The translations under genes were made by a program, and so were the position numbers. Positions 10,639 through 22,190 of a DNA stretch of 64,000 bases are shown here, piece by piece. The notes beneath the pieces are model-generated. The model was not told the DNA's origin. It was given only the letters and a program-made list of their open reading frames with translations, and ran no database searches. Source of the DNA: Sipunculus nudus (lineage: Eukaryota > Annelida > Sipuncula > Golfingiida > Sipunculidae); the NCBI GenBank assembly GCA_026874595.1, contig CM049309.1, forward strand, positions 15,464,576 through 15,528,575, read 5' to 3'. The first letter of the stretch is position 1; each line of letters starts with the position of its first letter.

Positions 10639-12358
10639 TCGCCAGACATAGTCTGGAGATACTATGGTTTAGGCATGGTTGCGCCGCCGCCGCCGCCGAG
10701 ATTTCTTTTGGACACAATAACTCAAAAAATATTTCAAGGATCTTTTTCAAACTTGACACATTTATAGATATAGGTAAGAGGACGAAGCCTATTTAAAATG
10801 GGGTCATGACCTCAACTAGGAGAGTGACCTTGACCTTGAATAGATCCATTTTTGGGGAAAATCACACAAATTCTTAAATATCTCAAGAAATCTTTCATGG
10901 ATTTATCCAAAAATCAAGTTGGACAAAGATCTTGGATAGTGATGTCATGTACCGGAAACTGGTGGTGCCACCTAGTATCCTTTTCTTGTTTTTGTGCCGT
11001 TTAATACCCCCATCATTGCCACTTGACAGTACTTTTAGCATCACAAGTCAAAAACTGATTGACAGATTTCTTTAATATTATGCATGTACATAGGTATGGG
11101 TTATGGGATGATGTATATTAAAATTGGGGTCATGACCTTTCCTTTGAGAGTGGCTTTGACCTTGAATATTACCATATATGGTGAAAATCACATAAAATCA
11201 TGAATATCTTAAAAAGGGATGCATGGATTGGTCCAAAAATCAAGTTGACGGAAGATCTTGAATAGTTTTGTCTTTTGCAGAAGATAGGTGGCGCCACCTG
11301 TTGTCCTTTTCTTGTTTTTTGTGCCTTTGAATACCCCATCATTGCCACTTGACAGTATATACTGTGAGCATTATAAGTCAAACAGTAATGGACAGATTTC
11401 TTTCATGTTATGCATGTATATAGATATGGTTTATGGAATGAGGTATATTTAATTTTAAATTTAATTTTAAAATTTAATTTGAATTTAAATTATTTTTTTT
11501 TTAATTTAATTTTTTTTTTCAATGTTGGATATTTTGGAAAGCAGTTTATTGATTTGGGGTCATGACCGTGACTATGAAAGTGACCTTGACCTTGAATATT
11601 CCCATATTTGGTGAAAAACATAAAATCATGAATATCTTAAAAAAGGCCACTTGACAGCACTGTGAGCATTATAAGTCAAAAACTAATGGACAGATTTCTT
11701 TATATTATGCATATACATAGATTTGGATTCATCCAACTGTTCCCTTTAGTTGTCTACACATCTCAGGTCAAACCCTCTCATACAACAGCACATCTTTCTC
11801 TCTCTAAATTATAAACTCTCCATCATATATACACCCCTCAACAAAGAAACTGATCAGACAAATTTATCATCCACTCATCAGCATTTGCCAATCAACATTT
11901 CCTATACATAGCCATGTAGCAGCCTTCACATCCACCCCTCTAATTACCCAACCCACTTCACACTCCTCAACCAGCAACTCTATCAACCCCCTCCTTGTCA
12001 AAGATAATTATCAACCCCCTGTTACACACTTACACTAACCATTATCATATCTCTCCATCTCTCTGAAATCCTATCTATCCATCTCTTTCTCTTTCTTTCT
12101 GCTTTACTCTATATTATTCTCAAACAAGTTACTCCAAACATACATATACAACTCAATACATCATTAAATATATACTTCTATTTATACATAACCTTTTACA
12201 TAACAATTGCCTTCACTTTAAATATTCCTATATTTTGTACAAATGTTTCTCACATTCATTGCTAAAATACAAATACATCACATTATATCAACAAAATACC
12301 ACAAAACCTCATTTGTCTGGCGATACTATGGCACCAGCGGTGCCAAGAAATGTCTAGT
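10639..12358 (+). mobile_element. Family C Helitron, complete and non-autonomous (1.72 kb)
   Basis: The 5' end is TC (10639-10640) directly after A, and starts TCGCCAGACATAGTCTGG, a small stem-loop. The 3' end has a 7 bp-stem hairpin TGGCACC-AGC-GGTGCCA (12329-12345), 8 nt, then CTAGT (12354-12358) and a T. This is the Helitron signature: A|TC...hairpin...CTAGT|T without target duplication. GTCTGGnGATACTATGG occurs near both ends. Inside are a (GCC)n tract, about three tandem modules of roughly 335 bp with GGTCATGACC (10802, 11129, 11559) and one exact GGTGGCGCCACC near 11287, then a G-poor stretch from about 11740 on. No Rep/helicase coding is present. Confidence 0.85.
12329..12358 (+). other. 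Helitron 3' terminal hairpin and CTAGT end
   Basis: A perfect 7 bp stem with loop AGC is followed by AGAAATGT and CTAGT, and the next host base is T. A subterminal hairpin about 8-12 nt before CTRRT is the classic 3' mark of Helitrons and is thought to stop rolling-circle transfer. Confidence 0.85.
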
Positions 12359-12421
12359 TATATTTATTATTATACTGTACCATCAGTTCGTAAAGACACC
12401 AGTGTTGATTATTTCTGCCAG

Positions 12422-12612
12422 GAGGAAGCACTACCTGTGTATATCTGCCCCAGCCATGGCCCTGCCGCAGACGCCCCCTCCCCCTGGACCAGGCAGCTAT
12501 GAGCTGGTTAACTATGAGGGTCCAGCCAAGCATTTTATGTCCAGCAGCGTGTTTGTGTCCAGCACCAGCCGGTGGACAGGAGACATCTCTGGCACAGATA
12601 GACCAGGACCAG
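12422..12612 (+). CDS. STPG1: STPG1 coding exon, two PG-rich repeats, phase 2/1
   Basis: The acceptor TTATTTCTGCCAG ends at 12421 and the donor GTCAGT starts at 12613. One base completes a Pro codon, 63 codons follow, and one base is left over. The peptide has RKHYLCISAPAMALP, a Pro run, PPGPGSYELVNYEGPAKHF, VFVSSTSRWT and TDRPGP. The last repeat finishes in the terminal exon. The base composition is much richer in G+C than the flanking intron. Only 63 bp separate the acceptor from the 3' end of a complete Helitron. Confidence 0.88.
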
Positions 12613-12750
12613 GTCAGTCTACTGCTTACATTTGTATTACATACTAATTTTGAAGCCTCCCTCGTAGGGAGGGAGGCTAATCAGGGTTAATTAGTTTATT
12701 TCTATATCAAAATTTTGTGCAAAACCATCAATTGCAAATGTTTTCGCTTT

Positions 12751-13433
12751 TTTAGCCCTCGGCCCTTTGGCTGATGGGCTATTGTTGTCACCAAAGCTGT
12801 CCATCCGTCTGTTCGGCATCCATTAATTTTTACTTTTTGAGCGGGAAATCTCTAAAAGGATTCACTGTAAAAATTTTATTTCTTTGGTGAAGATGTATAT
12901 CGACAAAATCTCAAGTTCAAAGATAACCTATATTTCTATGTTTAAGAGCTGATTATTGAAAAACACTTAGAAGCTTATTTCTCAGAACCATTGGGTGGAT
13001 TTTCACAAAACTTACTATGGCCATTGGGACTGCTGCACAAGTTTGGTGGAGCCACCGACATTTCTGATTTTTAATGAATTTTTATTGGATTTTTCAACTT
13101 TGGCCTTGTGCGCACGATATCTCCAAAGGTATTCAACACAGGAACTTCATTTCTTCAGTGGTGATGCATATTTACAAAATCTTGGTCAATTGAAAAGATG
13201 GGTGATCTTGACCATCTTTTCAAGGTCACAGAGCTAAGAATAGAAAAAAAACTTAAGAGCTTATTTCTCAGGAGGCATTTGGTGGATTGTTATGAAACAT
13301 GGTACATACCTCTCCAGTTGAAATTTTTAACTGAGACGTACAGACATACATCTATGTGAGAACAATATTTCATACTTGTTACTGTTACCACCTATAAACA
13401 CTGTTCTTTTGGCTGAGGGCTTCTGCTGATATT
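12751..13433 (+). mobile_element. Family D non-autonomous repeat (Helentron-like layout)
   Basis: It starts TTTAGCCCTCGGCCC, forming a stem-loop with GGCTGATGGGCTATTG. It ends with the inverted counterpart TTGGCTGAGGGCTTCTGCTG. Downstream of the head come GTCCATCCGTCTGTTCGGC and related core modules (GAACCATTGGGTGGATTTTCACAAAACTTAC near 12980; a second at about 13270). There is no coding capacity. Subterminal inverted repeats near both ends without target duplication resemble Helentron-associated elements, but this is inference. Confidence 0.55.
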
Positions 13434-13436
13434 CTT

Positions 13437-15975
13437 TTTTTTAGCTCAGGTGACTATAAGTCTTCTGAGCTATAGTCGTGGTCCTTTGTCTGTCGTCCGT
13501 CCGTCCGTTAACAGGGCACGTTTTTAAACCGTTGGACCAACGATTCCAAAAATTTGCATACCATTAGATATCCCCAAAATCTCCTACCATACCGAAAATT
13601 GGGTCATAAGGACTTCGTTCCTTATAGATATTAAGGAAAAACCTCCATTTTCCATAAAAAAGCCATTGTTACACTTCAAGGCTGCCCAATAGCAAAACCA
13701 CTGATCTGTTTTTGATCGTATTTAGTAGTATTCACATTCTTTCATACATTTTCTATGAACATACAAAAAATTAAGTCAGTGTTGGGTATTATTTTGAAGT
13801 TATGGGCCAAAATGTAATGCAATTTAAAAAAAATCAGGAAATATATTTACTCACCTAACATGAGAGTTGCTGAAGCTAGAGACTTTTTTTCAGGAATATA
13901 ACTTTATTTAATCAAGATTCAATTGTTTACCCAAAATTATATCTGAATTTTGCAAATTTTTCAAGTTATTAGCATAAATAAACAATCAATACCTTAAATT
14001 TTGTCCAACTTTGGCAATGGCACATTTTTTCCCTGTATGCACTGTTGATTTAATTTTCACAGCATATATATACATAAGGATTTAATCTTTTAAAATCTGA
14101 AATTTCAAAGGAATTGATTGAAAAGAGTAGCTTTTATTCAAGTTTTCATACACCATGTCAAGTGTTGTTTACATCTAGCCCACCTAGTAGTACAGCCTTC
14201 ACTTGCATTATGTAACCCACCCCAGGAAGCTAGCCTTGGCTCAGCTTGGCCACTACCAGCAGGCTTTCCCTCTGCCCTGCACTCCCCTCCCCCCCCCCCC
14301 CCCCCCCCCATCCAGATGTTGCATAAACTGGATGAATGTTATTATTTTCCGTATTTGATTCATTCTTATTCTAGGCTATGCTACATTTTACATTTTGTAT
14401 TGTACCACCAGGGTTACAATGATTAAAGTGCACCTTTAAATGTGTCCACAAAGTGGTGTATTGCTATGAAAGTGTGGATGTTCATCAGATAAGTAATTCC
14501 TTACTTCAGAAGAGTAAAAACTTCACCAGGTGTGAAATTGACTATTAATTCCAGTAATTAATTAAAGCTGGGATAGTAATTAGCACAATGATATTGTTTG
14601 TCCCTCATTCAACCGACAGTGTGTATACTTTATTTGAAAAGATGTTTTATTTTATCAAATTTACTGAATCTTTTATTTTATTTCGGTGAATAAAATTAAG
14701 CATATACTGAAAACTCCAATGTGCAAAACTTTTTAATAGTGATTGAAGGAATAATCTTATAGATGCCATGTTGTGGCATTATTTTCTTTTAAATTCAGTT
14801 GAAACATTTGTGATTTAAAAATAATAAAATATATGTGGATTATGACCCAATATGAGCTACACTCTGGATATATAATGATTGCAAATTTTGCAACAATTCT
14901 AATATTTTAACTTATATTTTCAGTTTTTTTTTACTCTGTATATATAATGATTGCAACTTTTGCAACAATTCTAATATTTTAACTTATATTTTCAGTTTTT
15001 TTATTAAAAATTTAAAAAACTTGTAAATAAAAAAATGATTCAGATAAAAACTTCTTAATGGAAAAAGTGGATATGCTAAAAAAAAGGCTTATGTATAAAC
15101 TTAAATGCAGTGAAATAAAGGTATTAGTCCATTCTGTCCACTTGCCTGTCCATCTGTAAATTTTCATATGCATCACAGTATCTCAAAACTTTTACTTTTT
15201 TCCTTCATGACAGTCTTGTCAGAGTATTAGTTTGCAATCATATATTTAGAACTTTACTACAACCAAGTAGGAGGGCCCCTTTACTCTTAGCTTCTCATAT
15301 TCTTATATAAATGAAAAACATTATAGAATATTTCTACAACCACCTCCATGCTGCCCTCACTTTTCCCTTCTCTGAACCCCATCTCAAAGTCAGCCTCAGT
15401 AAACAAGAACAAGATGAATCAGATATATTCATACTTTAAAATTTTGTATAACTATTCGTCCATAGGTACTTATGTACATGCCAGAAATTATGTCAATATT
15501 GTGTAATATGTAGACATAGTGGGCATCACAATAATGTACCTTGTCAAGACTAAAGAGATATTGTGTCATACAGTCACAAATTCATAAAAATCTCTTCATC
15601 AGCATAGTTAATCATAACATCATATCTATCAAATTGAAAGCTTGCAGACTCCCATACACTTTAGATCCTTCATCAAATAGCCTTATCATCATTCTACTAC
15701 TGCTTATTACAGCTGTCATTGCATTCATATTTGCTAAAATATATCACAATTTTCAACCCCTCCTAAATAAATAAACCACTATATTTTACTCTATTAATCC
15801 CTCAGTCAGGTAATTTCATTTATCATTTACTCACATATTACATTACATTCCTTTATAATAGCCCAACATGTCCATGATATTCATAAGCTTTATCAACTTG
15901 ATATAGGATCACAGTGGAGAAACATTTATAGTCCAATCACAATCAGCTGAGTGCCGTGACCCATGGGTCCCTTGT
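13437..15975 (+). mobile_element. Family A element, copy A1 (about 2.5 kb)
   Basis: The head TTTTAGCTCAGGTGACTATAAG folds on TCTTCTGAGCTATAG and is followed by GTCTGTCGTCCGTCCGTCCGTT. The tail has ATCAGCTGAGTGCCG, the hairpin GACCCATGGGTC and CCTTGT before TT. The subterminal AGCTCAG...CTGAGCT inversion and terminal hairpin fit a Helentron-like rolling-circle element. The last 600 bp are poor in G. A closely similar inverted copy lies at 32239-35372. No transposition protein is encoded; a short Cys/His-rich frame (15452-15553) and a hydrophobic frame ending near 15774 are shared by both copies. A C-run lies at 14285-14309. Confidence 0.7.
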
Positions 15976-17274
15976 TTCTTTCTCCTGCCATTTTCTGTAA
16001 GCGTTTGATCTCAAATATGGCTGATTTTCAAAAGCTGGTAATTTGGATGCAATATTAGTCATAGGTCACAGATTTGCACCTGATATTTATTTTTAAACTT
16101 GATCTTTTTGCAAATGTTTTAAAAACACTACGTACCCTTTTCCATTTTCGCCCTGTTTTCTCTAGATCTTTAACATTGCTAATTTTTTTTTTTACAATCG
16201 CCATTTTGTGACTATATTTCCAAATCCAATAGATATTTAGTAAGGTGAATTTTCAGTATCATAAACTAGCATATTAACCACATTTGCATTGGGATAGGTC
16301 TGTCTGTCATTGTTTATGTATGTTTCAGGCAAAACCAGGTTTAAATCTCGCTTATTGGAACATTTTCAATCCCTGAGTATTAGAACCAGGGTGGATGAAT
16401 TTTGTTTATTTGCTTTTATATGCACATGACAGGGATTAAAATCCCTACAGCTTTGCAAGTATGATTAATTAGAGGAAAAATACAATACAAAAAAAGATGT
16501 TATGTGCTAAACATTGCCAGATATATAAATGAATCATTCAATTACAGCACTAAAAATCATTATTACTTGAGCTTTAAATGTTGTCATCATATATTATAGG
16601 TTAAACATTCTTTTTCAGGTTTCTTAACTAATTTTAGTTTTGGACTGTCATAATAAACAAAAGCAATGGGAATTTCATATGTAAGACTTCCTGTCAGGTT
16701 ATTTTAACTGCTTTCAGTGAGTGCAATATTGATCAGTTGTCTCACTTACAGAAGCTTTAGTGAATATATGTCCCAATCATAGTTGGAATAATATAATTCC
16801 TTTTGCACTCTGTTCTGTTTGTTTTTATCAGTCTCAATTAAAGTGTCCTGAATCAGATTTAAAATGATTATGCTAATATGTGCAAGATGGCATCAGTTTC
16901 AGCTGCTACCAGATGCTCCTCTTGAAGTTTTCATTTATAACACACATTGAAGAACAGAATGCTCCTGTAGAGATAAAATTTAGAATCTTTCACATATATT
17001 TTTACAAAATGGCAGGGTAATTTTTCTCAGCTTTTAGATGCAGATATATAAAAAATATATAACAAAAGAAAGGAAATAAAACTTTTTTTACCAGGTGAAG
17101 CACTTCGAGTAAGGATGATACCAGTTGTGATAATAATTACAAATTAATTGTGGTATATTCTGATATTGTTACATCAGTATCTCGCCTCTGAACTCATGTC
17201 TTCATATCACAAATTTTACTTCTGCGATGTTTCATTCACTACCTAAATGTTTGAAAACAAACAAATGCTTTATT
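15976..17274 (+). other. Intron sequence, nothing recognised
   Basis: AT-rich DNA in the last STPG1 intron; no repeat family, gene or RNA was recognised. Confidence 0.5.
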
Positions 17275-17665
17275 CCGGAAATGAAGGCCACAGGCCCATA
17301 GTTTTTTATCTGCATTAATTTAGATTTTATAGAGAAAAAGCTTAAAAACCTTTAAAAATCTTTTTCTCTGAAACTGTCCAGCCAAATTGTCCAATATTTC
17401 ACAGAAATGATCCCTGGAACAATCTCTCACAAGTTTGTTCGAATGGTTCCAGTTCGGAGATTTTTGGCCGAGTTACAGGAGGTTGAACTTAGTCATATGT
17501 CCAAAAAAACACACTAAAATTAAAATCTCAGAAACGGCTAGAGCTATAATCACCAAATTTTATACCAATGTTTGTCACATATGTCATATCTGATTTTTAG
17601 GTATTGGTGGCGCCACCTTCATTGATGTGTTTTTTACAAGTGAAAATGTAATTTTAAACTCTTCT
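17275..17665 (+). repeat. Family F repeat module
   Basis: It starts near a GGCCACAGGCC palindrome and continues with phrases such as TCTCTGAAACTGTCCAGCC, GATCCCTGGAACAATCTCTC and GGTTCCAGTTCGGAGATTTTTGGC. The same phrases recur in order at 22990-23330. One exact GGTGGCGCCACC stands near 17607. It is probably part of a larger composite repeat; its exact borders are not visible. Confidence 0.55.
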
Positions 17666-17922
17666 AGCTTATACACTGATTTATGATGAAACTGTTAAGC
17701 TGATTGGTTTAAACTTTACAAGAATTATTCTATGGTAGGGTTCTGCTAGTTTTATAAGAATAGATTGGGTAAATACAGTTTTAAAAAAACATTGTAGCCA
17801 ATTGAAAAAGGCTTTCTGTATTTGAAAACAGATTTGAGTTTCAGCAGCCAAGTCAAGAGGTCAATCAGTACAAACAGGTGGGGTCCAGACATCACCATGG
17901 CAACTGACCTGGCTCGGAGGGA

Positions 17923-17973
17923 GTGTCTAGACAAGTGTCTAGACGTCTAGACACAGCGTCTAGACGTCTGGAC
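17923..17973. repeat. Cluster of GTCTAGAC palindromes
   Basis: Within about 50 bp GTCTAGAC or a one-base variant occurs five times, as in GTGTCTAGACAAGTGTCTAG and CGTCTAGACGTCTGGAC. Each unit is itself a palindrome, and the cluster can fold. It lies between family F and family B sequence, and its origin is unknown. Confidence 0.8.
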
Positions 17974-18069
17974 AATGTTTAGATGTAGAATTCCCAGATT
18001 ATTGGAACTATATCTTTCAACTGTTTGAAAAAACTTGGTTTGCATTTTAAGTGAATTGGGTTTATCATC

Positions 18070-19402
18070 AGGTCACATGTGAACTGCTGCGCCCTCTTTT
18101 TTGGTTGACCTCTGACCTTTCCTCGCTGCCTAGCGTCCATTTGTGCGTCTGTTTCCACACATAAACCCGCATATCTCGGGAACCATTTGACCGATCAGGC
18201 TAAAAATTTAGCACAAACGTAGCCCTCTGATAGCTTTATAACATACACTAAAAATGGTGGCACCACCTGCAACCATTTTTGCACAGCGTCCATCTGTTCA
18301 TCTGCCTTGGCGTAAAATCACTCATATCTCAGCAGTGGTTTGACTTATCCACCTGAAACTATGCAGGTTTATACATCCAGGAAAGCTTTCGATTTTATGA
18401 CAGGTGGCGCCACCTACATTCACGTTTACTCTGCAGACATCCAAGCTCATATCTCGGGAACCGTTTGACCGATTGGGCCAAAATTTAGCATGTATATAGA
18501 TCTCACATAGCTCTTCATCTTAGGCAAAACTGGTGGCGCTACCTGCAACCATTAATGCACAGCACCCATTTGTTCATCTGCCTTGGGATAAAATCACTCA
18601 TATTCTCAGAAGTGGTTTGACTTATCCACCTGAAATTTAGCAGGTTAATACATCCTGGAAAGCTTTCTCGATTTTATGACAGGTGGCGCCACCTACATTC
18701 ATGTTTACTCTGCAGACATCCAAGCTCATATCTCGGGAACCGTTTGACCAATTGGGCCAAAATTTTGCATGTGTGTAGATCTCAAATAGCTCTTCATCAT
18801 AGGCAAAACTGGTGGTGCCAACTGCAACCATTAATGCACAGCACCCATCTGTTCATCTGCCTTGGGATAAAATCACTCATATCTCAGAAGTGGTTTGACT
18901 TATCCACCTGAAATTTTGCAGGTTTATACATCCTGGACAGCTTTCTCGATTTTATGACAGGTGGCGCCACCTACATTCACGATTACTCTGCAGACATCCA
19001 AGCTCATATCTCGGGAACCATTTGACCGATTGGGCCAAAATTTTGCTTGTGTATAGATCTCACATAGCTCTTCATCATAAGCAAAACTGGTGGTGCCACC
19101 TGCAACCACTTATGAAAAGCGTCCATCTGTTCATCTGCCTTTGGATAAAATCACTCATATCTCAGCCGTGGTTTGACTTATCCACCTGAAATTTTGCAGG
19201 CAGGTTTATACATCCTGGACAATTTTCTCAATTTATGACAGGTGGCACCACCTACATTCATGTTCACTCTGCAGATATCCATGCTAATATGCAACACACC
19301 TCACTCTATTCCCCATGCCACTAAATCCATGCCTCACTTTACCTGTCCCACTCTGATTTCTGCGGATACACATAGTCGCTGGTCGACTACCCATATTCTA
19401 GT
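18070..19402 (+). mobile_element. Family B Helitron-like element, copy B2
   Basis: It opens near GGTCACATGTGAACTGCTGCGCC and GACCTCTGACCTTTCC, then carries eight GGTGGCRCCACC joints at alternating spacings of about 148 and 130 bp (near 18255, 18403, 18532, 18681, 18813, 18959, 19088, 19240; several exact). It ends with stem TAGTCG, loop CTGGT, stem CGACTA, 8 nt, CTAGT (19398-19402) and T. Homology to other copies continues a little upstream of the stated start, so the true 5' end is uncertain. No coding capacity. Confidence 0.75.
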
Positions 19403-20046
19403 TTTAAAATGTCCTAGTCTGAAATTTGCAGGTTCGAAATGTCCATTTTGATGAAATGATAATGACTAAGGTAGATATGCAGGATTTCAAAGGATTAATA
19501 TTAAATTTTAAAAAAAAAAACTCCATTCATACTCCCAAACTTTGCACAGGTTCGCATTAGGCCTGTAGGCTTTGTTTCCTATATGTTTACAAACAGAGGT
19601 GCAGACTGTCCATCCCATAGGTGGTCTGGGCCTAGTCTGGTCAAGCTGTTACAGTCCAGTCCAATCCAGTAGGTTGACTGGTCCAGGGGAGCAGTCCATT
19701 CATTTAAATATCATTAAAAATAAATTAAAACTCTGCTTTTGTTCTACATAATTTTTTCGTGACATATATTTATTCAAATTTTAAACATATCAGAATATCA
19801 CTTACACAGAAAACTGTGCAATAAATGTTATATTAAATTCTATGTGAATCCCAAGATCTGGGTTAAATTTTTTATTGACAATTTTAAAATATAATTTGAC
19901 AAGAGTAGAATATTTTGTGTTACTGTGTGGAACATGGTGGTCAGAATATAAACCATATTGTGCAGGGTGGGGCGAGCTGATTCAAAGAATTTGATTTTTG
20001 ATTTGACAATAGAAAATTTATGAATCTAATGTTAATGATTAAATAC

Positions 20047-20049
<3 letters not shown>
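19403..20049 (+). other. Intron sequence, nothing recognised
   Basis: AT-rich intron DNA without a recognisable element or gene. Confidence 0.5.

Positions 20050-20116
<67 letters not shown>
20050..20116. repeat. (TA)n microsatellite
   Basis: A pure TA run of roughly 67 bases in the last STPG1 intron. Confidence 0.95.
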
Positions 20117-20118
<2 letters not shown>

Positions 20119-20289
20119 CCTGTGTATTTCATGTATAGAATACAAAAAAAAGGATTCAGTTTTACATAACCATTAAAAATTTGATCAAATGATCTCCCAA
20201 CAGGATGCTCTAAACTCAGATGGGACTCTAATATTTTGGCCTGAGCTTCCCAGACTCATTTCTCCACAACTTACATCCCCTCATATATA

Positions 20290-20524
20290 TAATTGTTGTG
20301 ACACCTATGATGTCCAGATCTGTGTTATAATTACCATAACACCTATGATATCACAGACCTATATTATAATTACCATTACACCTATGATATCACAGATCTT
20401 TATTTTAATTACCATAACACCTATAATATCACAGACCTGTTTTATAATTACCATAACATCTATGATATAACAGACCTATATTAAAATTACTATAACACCT
20501 ATGATATCACAGACCTGTATTATC
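20290..20524 (+). repeat. Minisatellite, about six units of 38-39 bp
   Basis: The unit contains TTATAATTACCATAACACC and TATGATATCACAGACCT. Six copies follow each other with few changes; the first is the most diverged. Confidence 0.85.
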
Positions 20525-21285
20525 TTCTACTGATAATTAATTGACAGGCCCACATCTTGTTAGCATTGTTACCAAGACAACAGACAAATGTTGTAAACCC
20601 TGTTGAGCCAGGCACGTTTGCTAAATACGGCACCATTACAGAAAAGACTCATGTGGAGCTAAACAAGACATGGCTTATTTTATCTCTCCAGTCCACATGT
20701 TGAGAAGATACACTGCCACTAGTATCTGGAGGTTGATTCTAATAAGAAAATGGACATTGGATCAGTGATTTATTGTGGTCTGCTCTGTGGGGAGCTCCAT
20801 TTTCCAGTCCGACCTGAAGCTAGTGTGCTTTTGTTGATTATCCTTTCCATTTCTTGATCCCTGTTGTGTCATTTTACAGCACGAGGAAGCCGTTCCTCGC
20901 ATCCCCGCAGACGATTGAATTACCTTGGCCACTTTATATATATAGTCTTCACGAGTTTGGCATGAAAGAACCTGCCCTAAAATCTCAGGCAGGCACTGTC
21001 ATTGCTTCCCATAAACAAATTATTTTAAAATCATTTGCTAAATCTGTGTGCAGCAAAGCAGGGATGTTTTTTTACCCCAATACTGGTTTATAATTTTGTG
21101 TTGGTGTGCTACTTGTTCATACCGGAAAGACAAGCCATACTTATCACATATGATGTCACCTCAATCCTTGGGTGCAGGACAACAACCAACATGTCACAAA
21201 GGTCCAACAAAAAAAGTCCATCCATGACAGTGCATAGGAGGACAGAAACAATAGGATAGAAATTTAGCAGTGATGCAGTAGACAC
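20525..21285 (+). other. Intron sequence, nothing recognised
   Basis: No repeat family or exon could be supported here. Confidence 0.5.
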
Positions 21286-21715
21286 AATCCAAGTATGAGT
21301 CCAGGCTACTTGAGTCCGAGTGCTTGAGGTCCCAATCATTTGGAACCCAAGTCCAAGACAAATATACTTATAAAGCATTTTAAAATGGAAATTTTCAGAT
21401 TTTTATGTACATTTTTAAGTTAATTCACACATACTTTTACTGTAATGGTTTATTACATGTATAGCTCTCGATACTGATCAAAGCTTAGTATACATATTGT
21501 TATTATTTTGTAATAATATGTCAGCAGTTTGCACATATACATAATTCTTTATAAAATCTGATATAGTTTAATTTCTATTGGACTTGAGACTCTGCTGGAT
21601 TTCTCAAGTCCATACCTCCAATTTCGAGTAACAGACGAGTCCAGGACCCTCAAGTCCGAGTCACTAAAAAACTGGACTTGAGTCAGGTCAAGACTCAAGT
21701 TCTAAATCACTGAAA
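21286..21715. repeat. Family G repeat rich in GACTTGAGTCC-like words
   Basis: Both ends of this stretch are dense in short words such as GAGTCCGAGT, CAAGTCCGAGTCAC and GACTTGAGTCAGGTCAAG. An AT-rich middle separates them. A second stretch with the same vocabulary (GACTTGGACTCGAGTGGCC) lies at 50783-51262. Such words pair with each other, so the ends could fold together as in a MITE. No family name is assigned. Confidence 0.45.
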
Positions 21716-22190
21716 TTTGGACACTTATTGTTCAGATGTTGAATTTACATAGTTCTGTTTCTGAATATAATCACTTACAGTTTGTAGCTGTGTACAGTGT
21801 ATAGTGTACAGTTGAAAATAGGTGAAAATGGATTTTTGCTTATGAATTATTGAAATTATTAAAAACACTGCTTCAAACTAGACGGAAAGCCGATGAAGTA
21901 AACCAAGATCACTCTGGCTTCATTCAAAATAAAGGTTCTAGACTTAGTGCCAAACTGCATAATGGTGGCTTTGGTGTTCAGGCCCTCATTACAGAGTGGG
22001 CATGGTTGCTGCTGCTCTTCTGGTGCGTCCCACTTCTATTCTTGACCATGGTGCCTTGCATTCTGGAGCTAACCTGGGGAGGGGTCTGGATACCTTTGTG
22101 CTTTGCATGGAGTTTCATCAACAAATACGTTCAAAGACTTAGCTTATATTTCTCCTTACAGTATTTAGAAGCCAAACACTGGGAAACCGG
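21716..22190 (+). other. Intron sequence, nothing recognised
   Basis: No feature supported, apart from open frames without family resemblance. Confidence 0.5.

Noticed and set aside
18637-19109. Two similar minus-strand frames in family B
   Set aside because: They are repeated because the DNA modules repeat; frames break in other copies, so there is no sign of coding selection.
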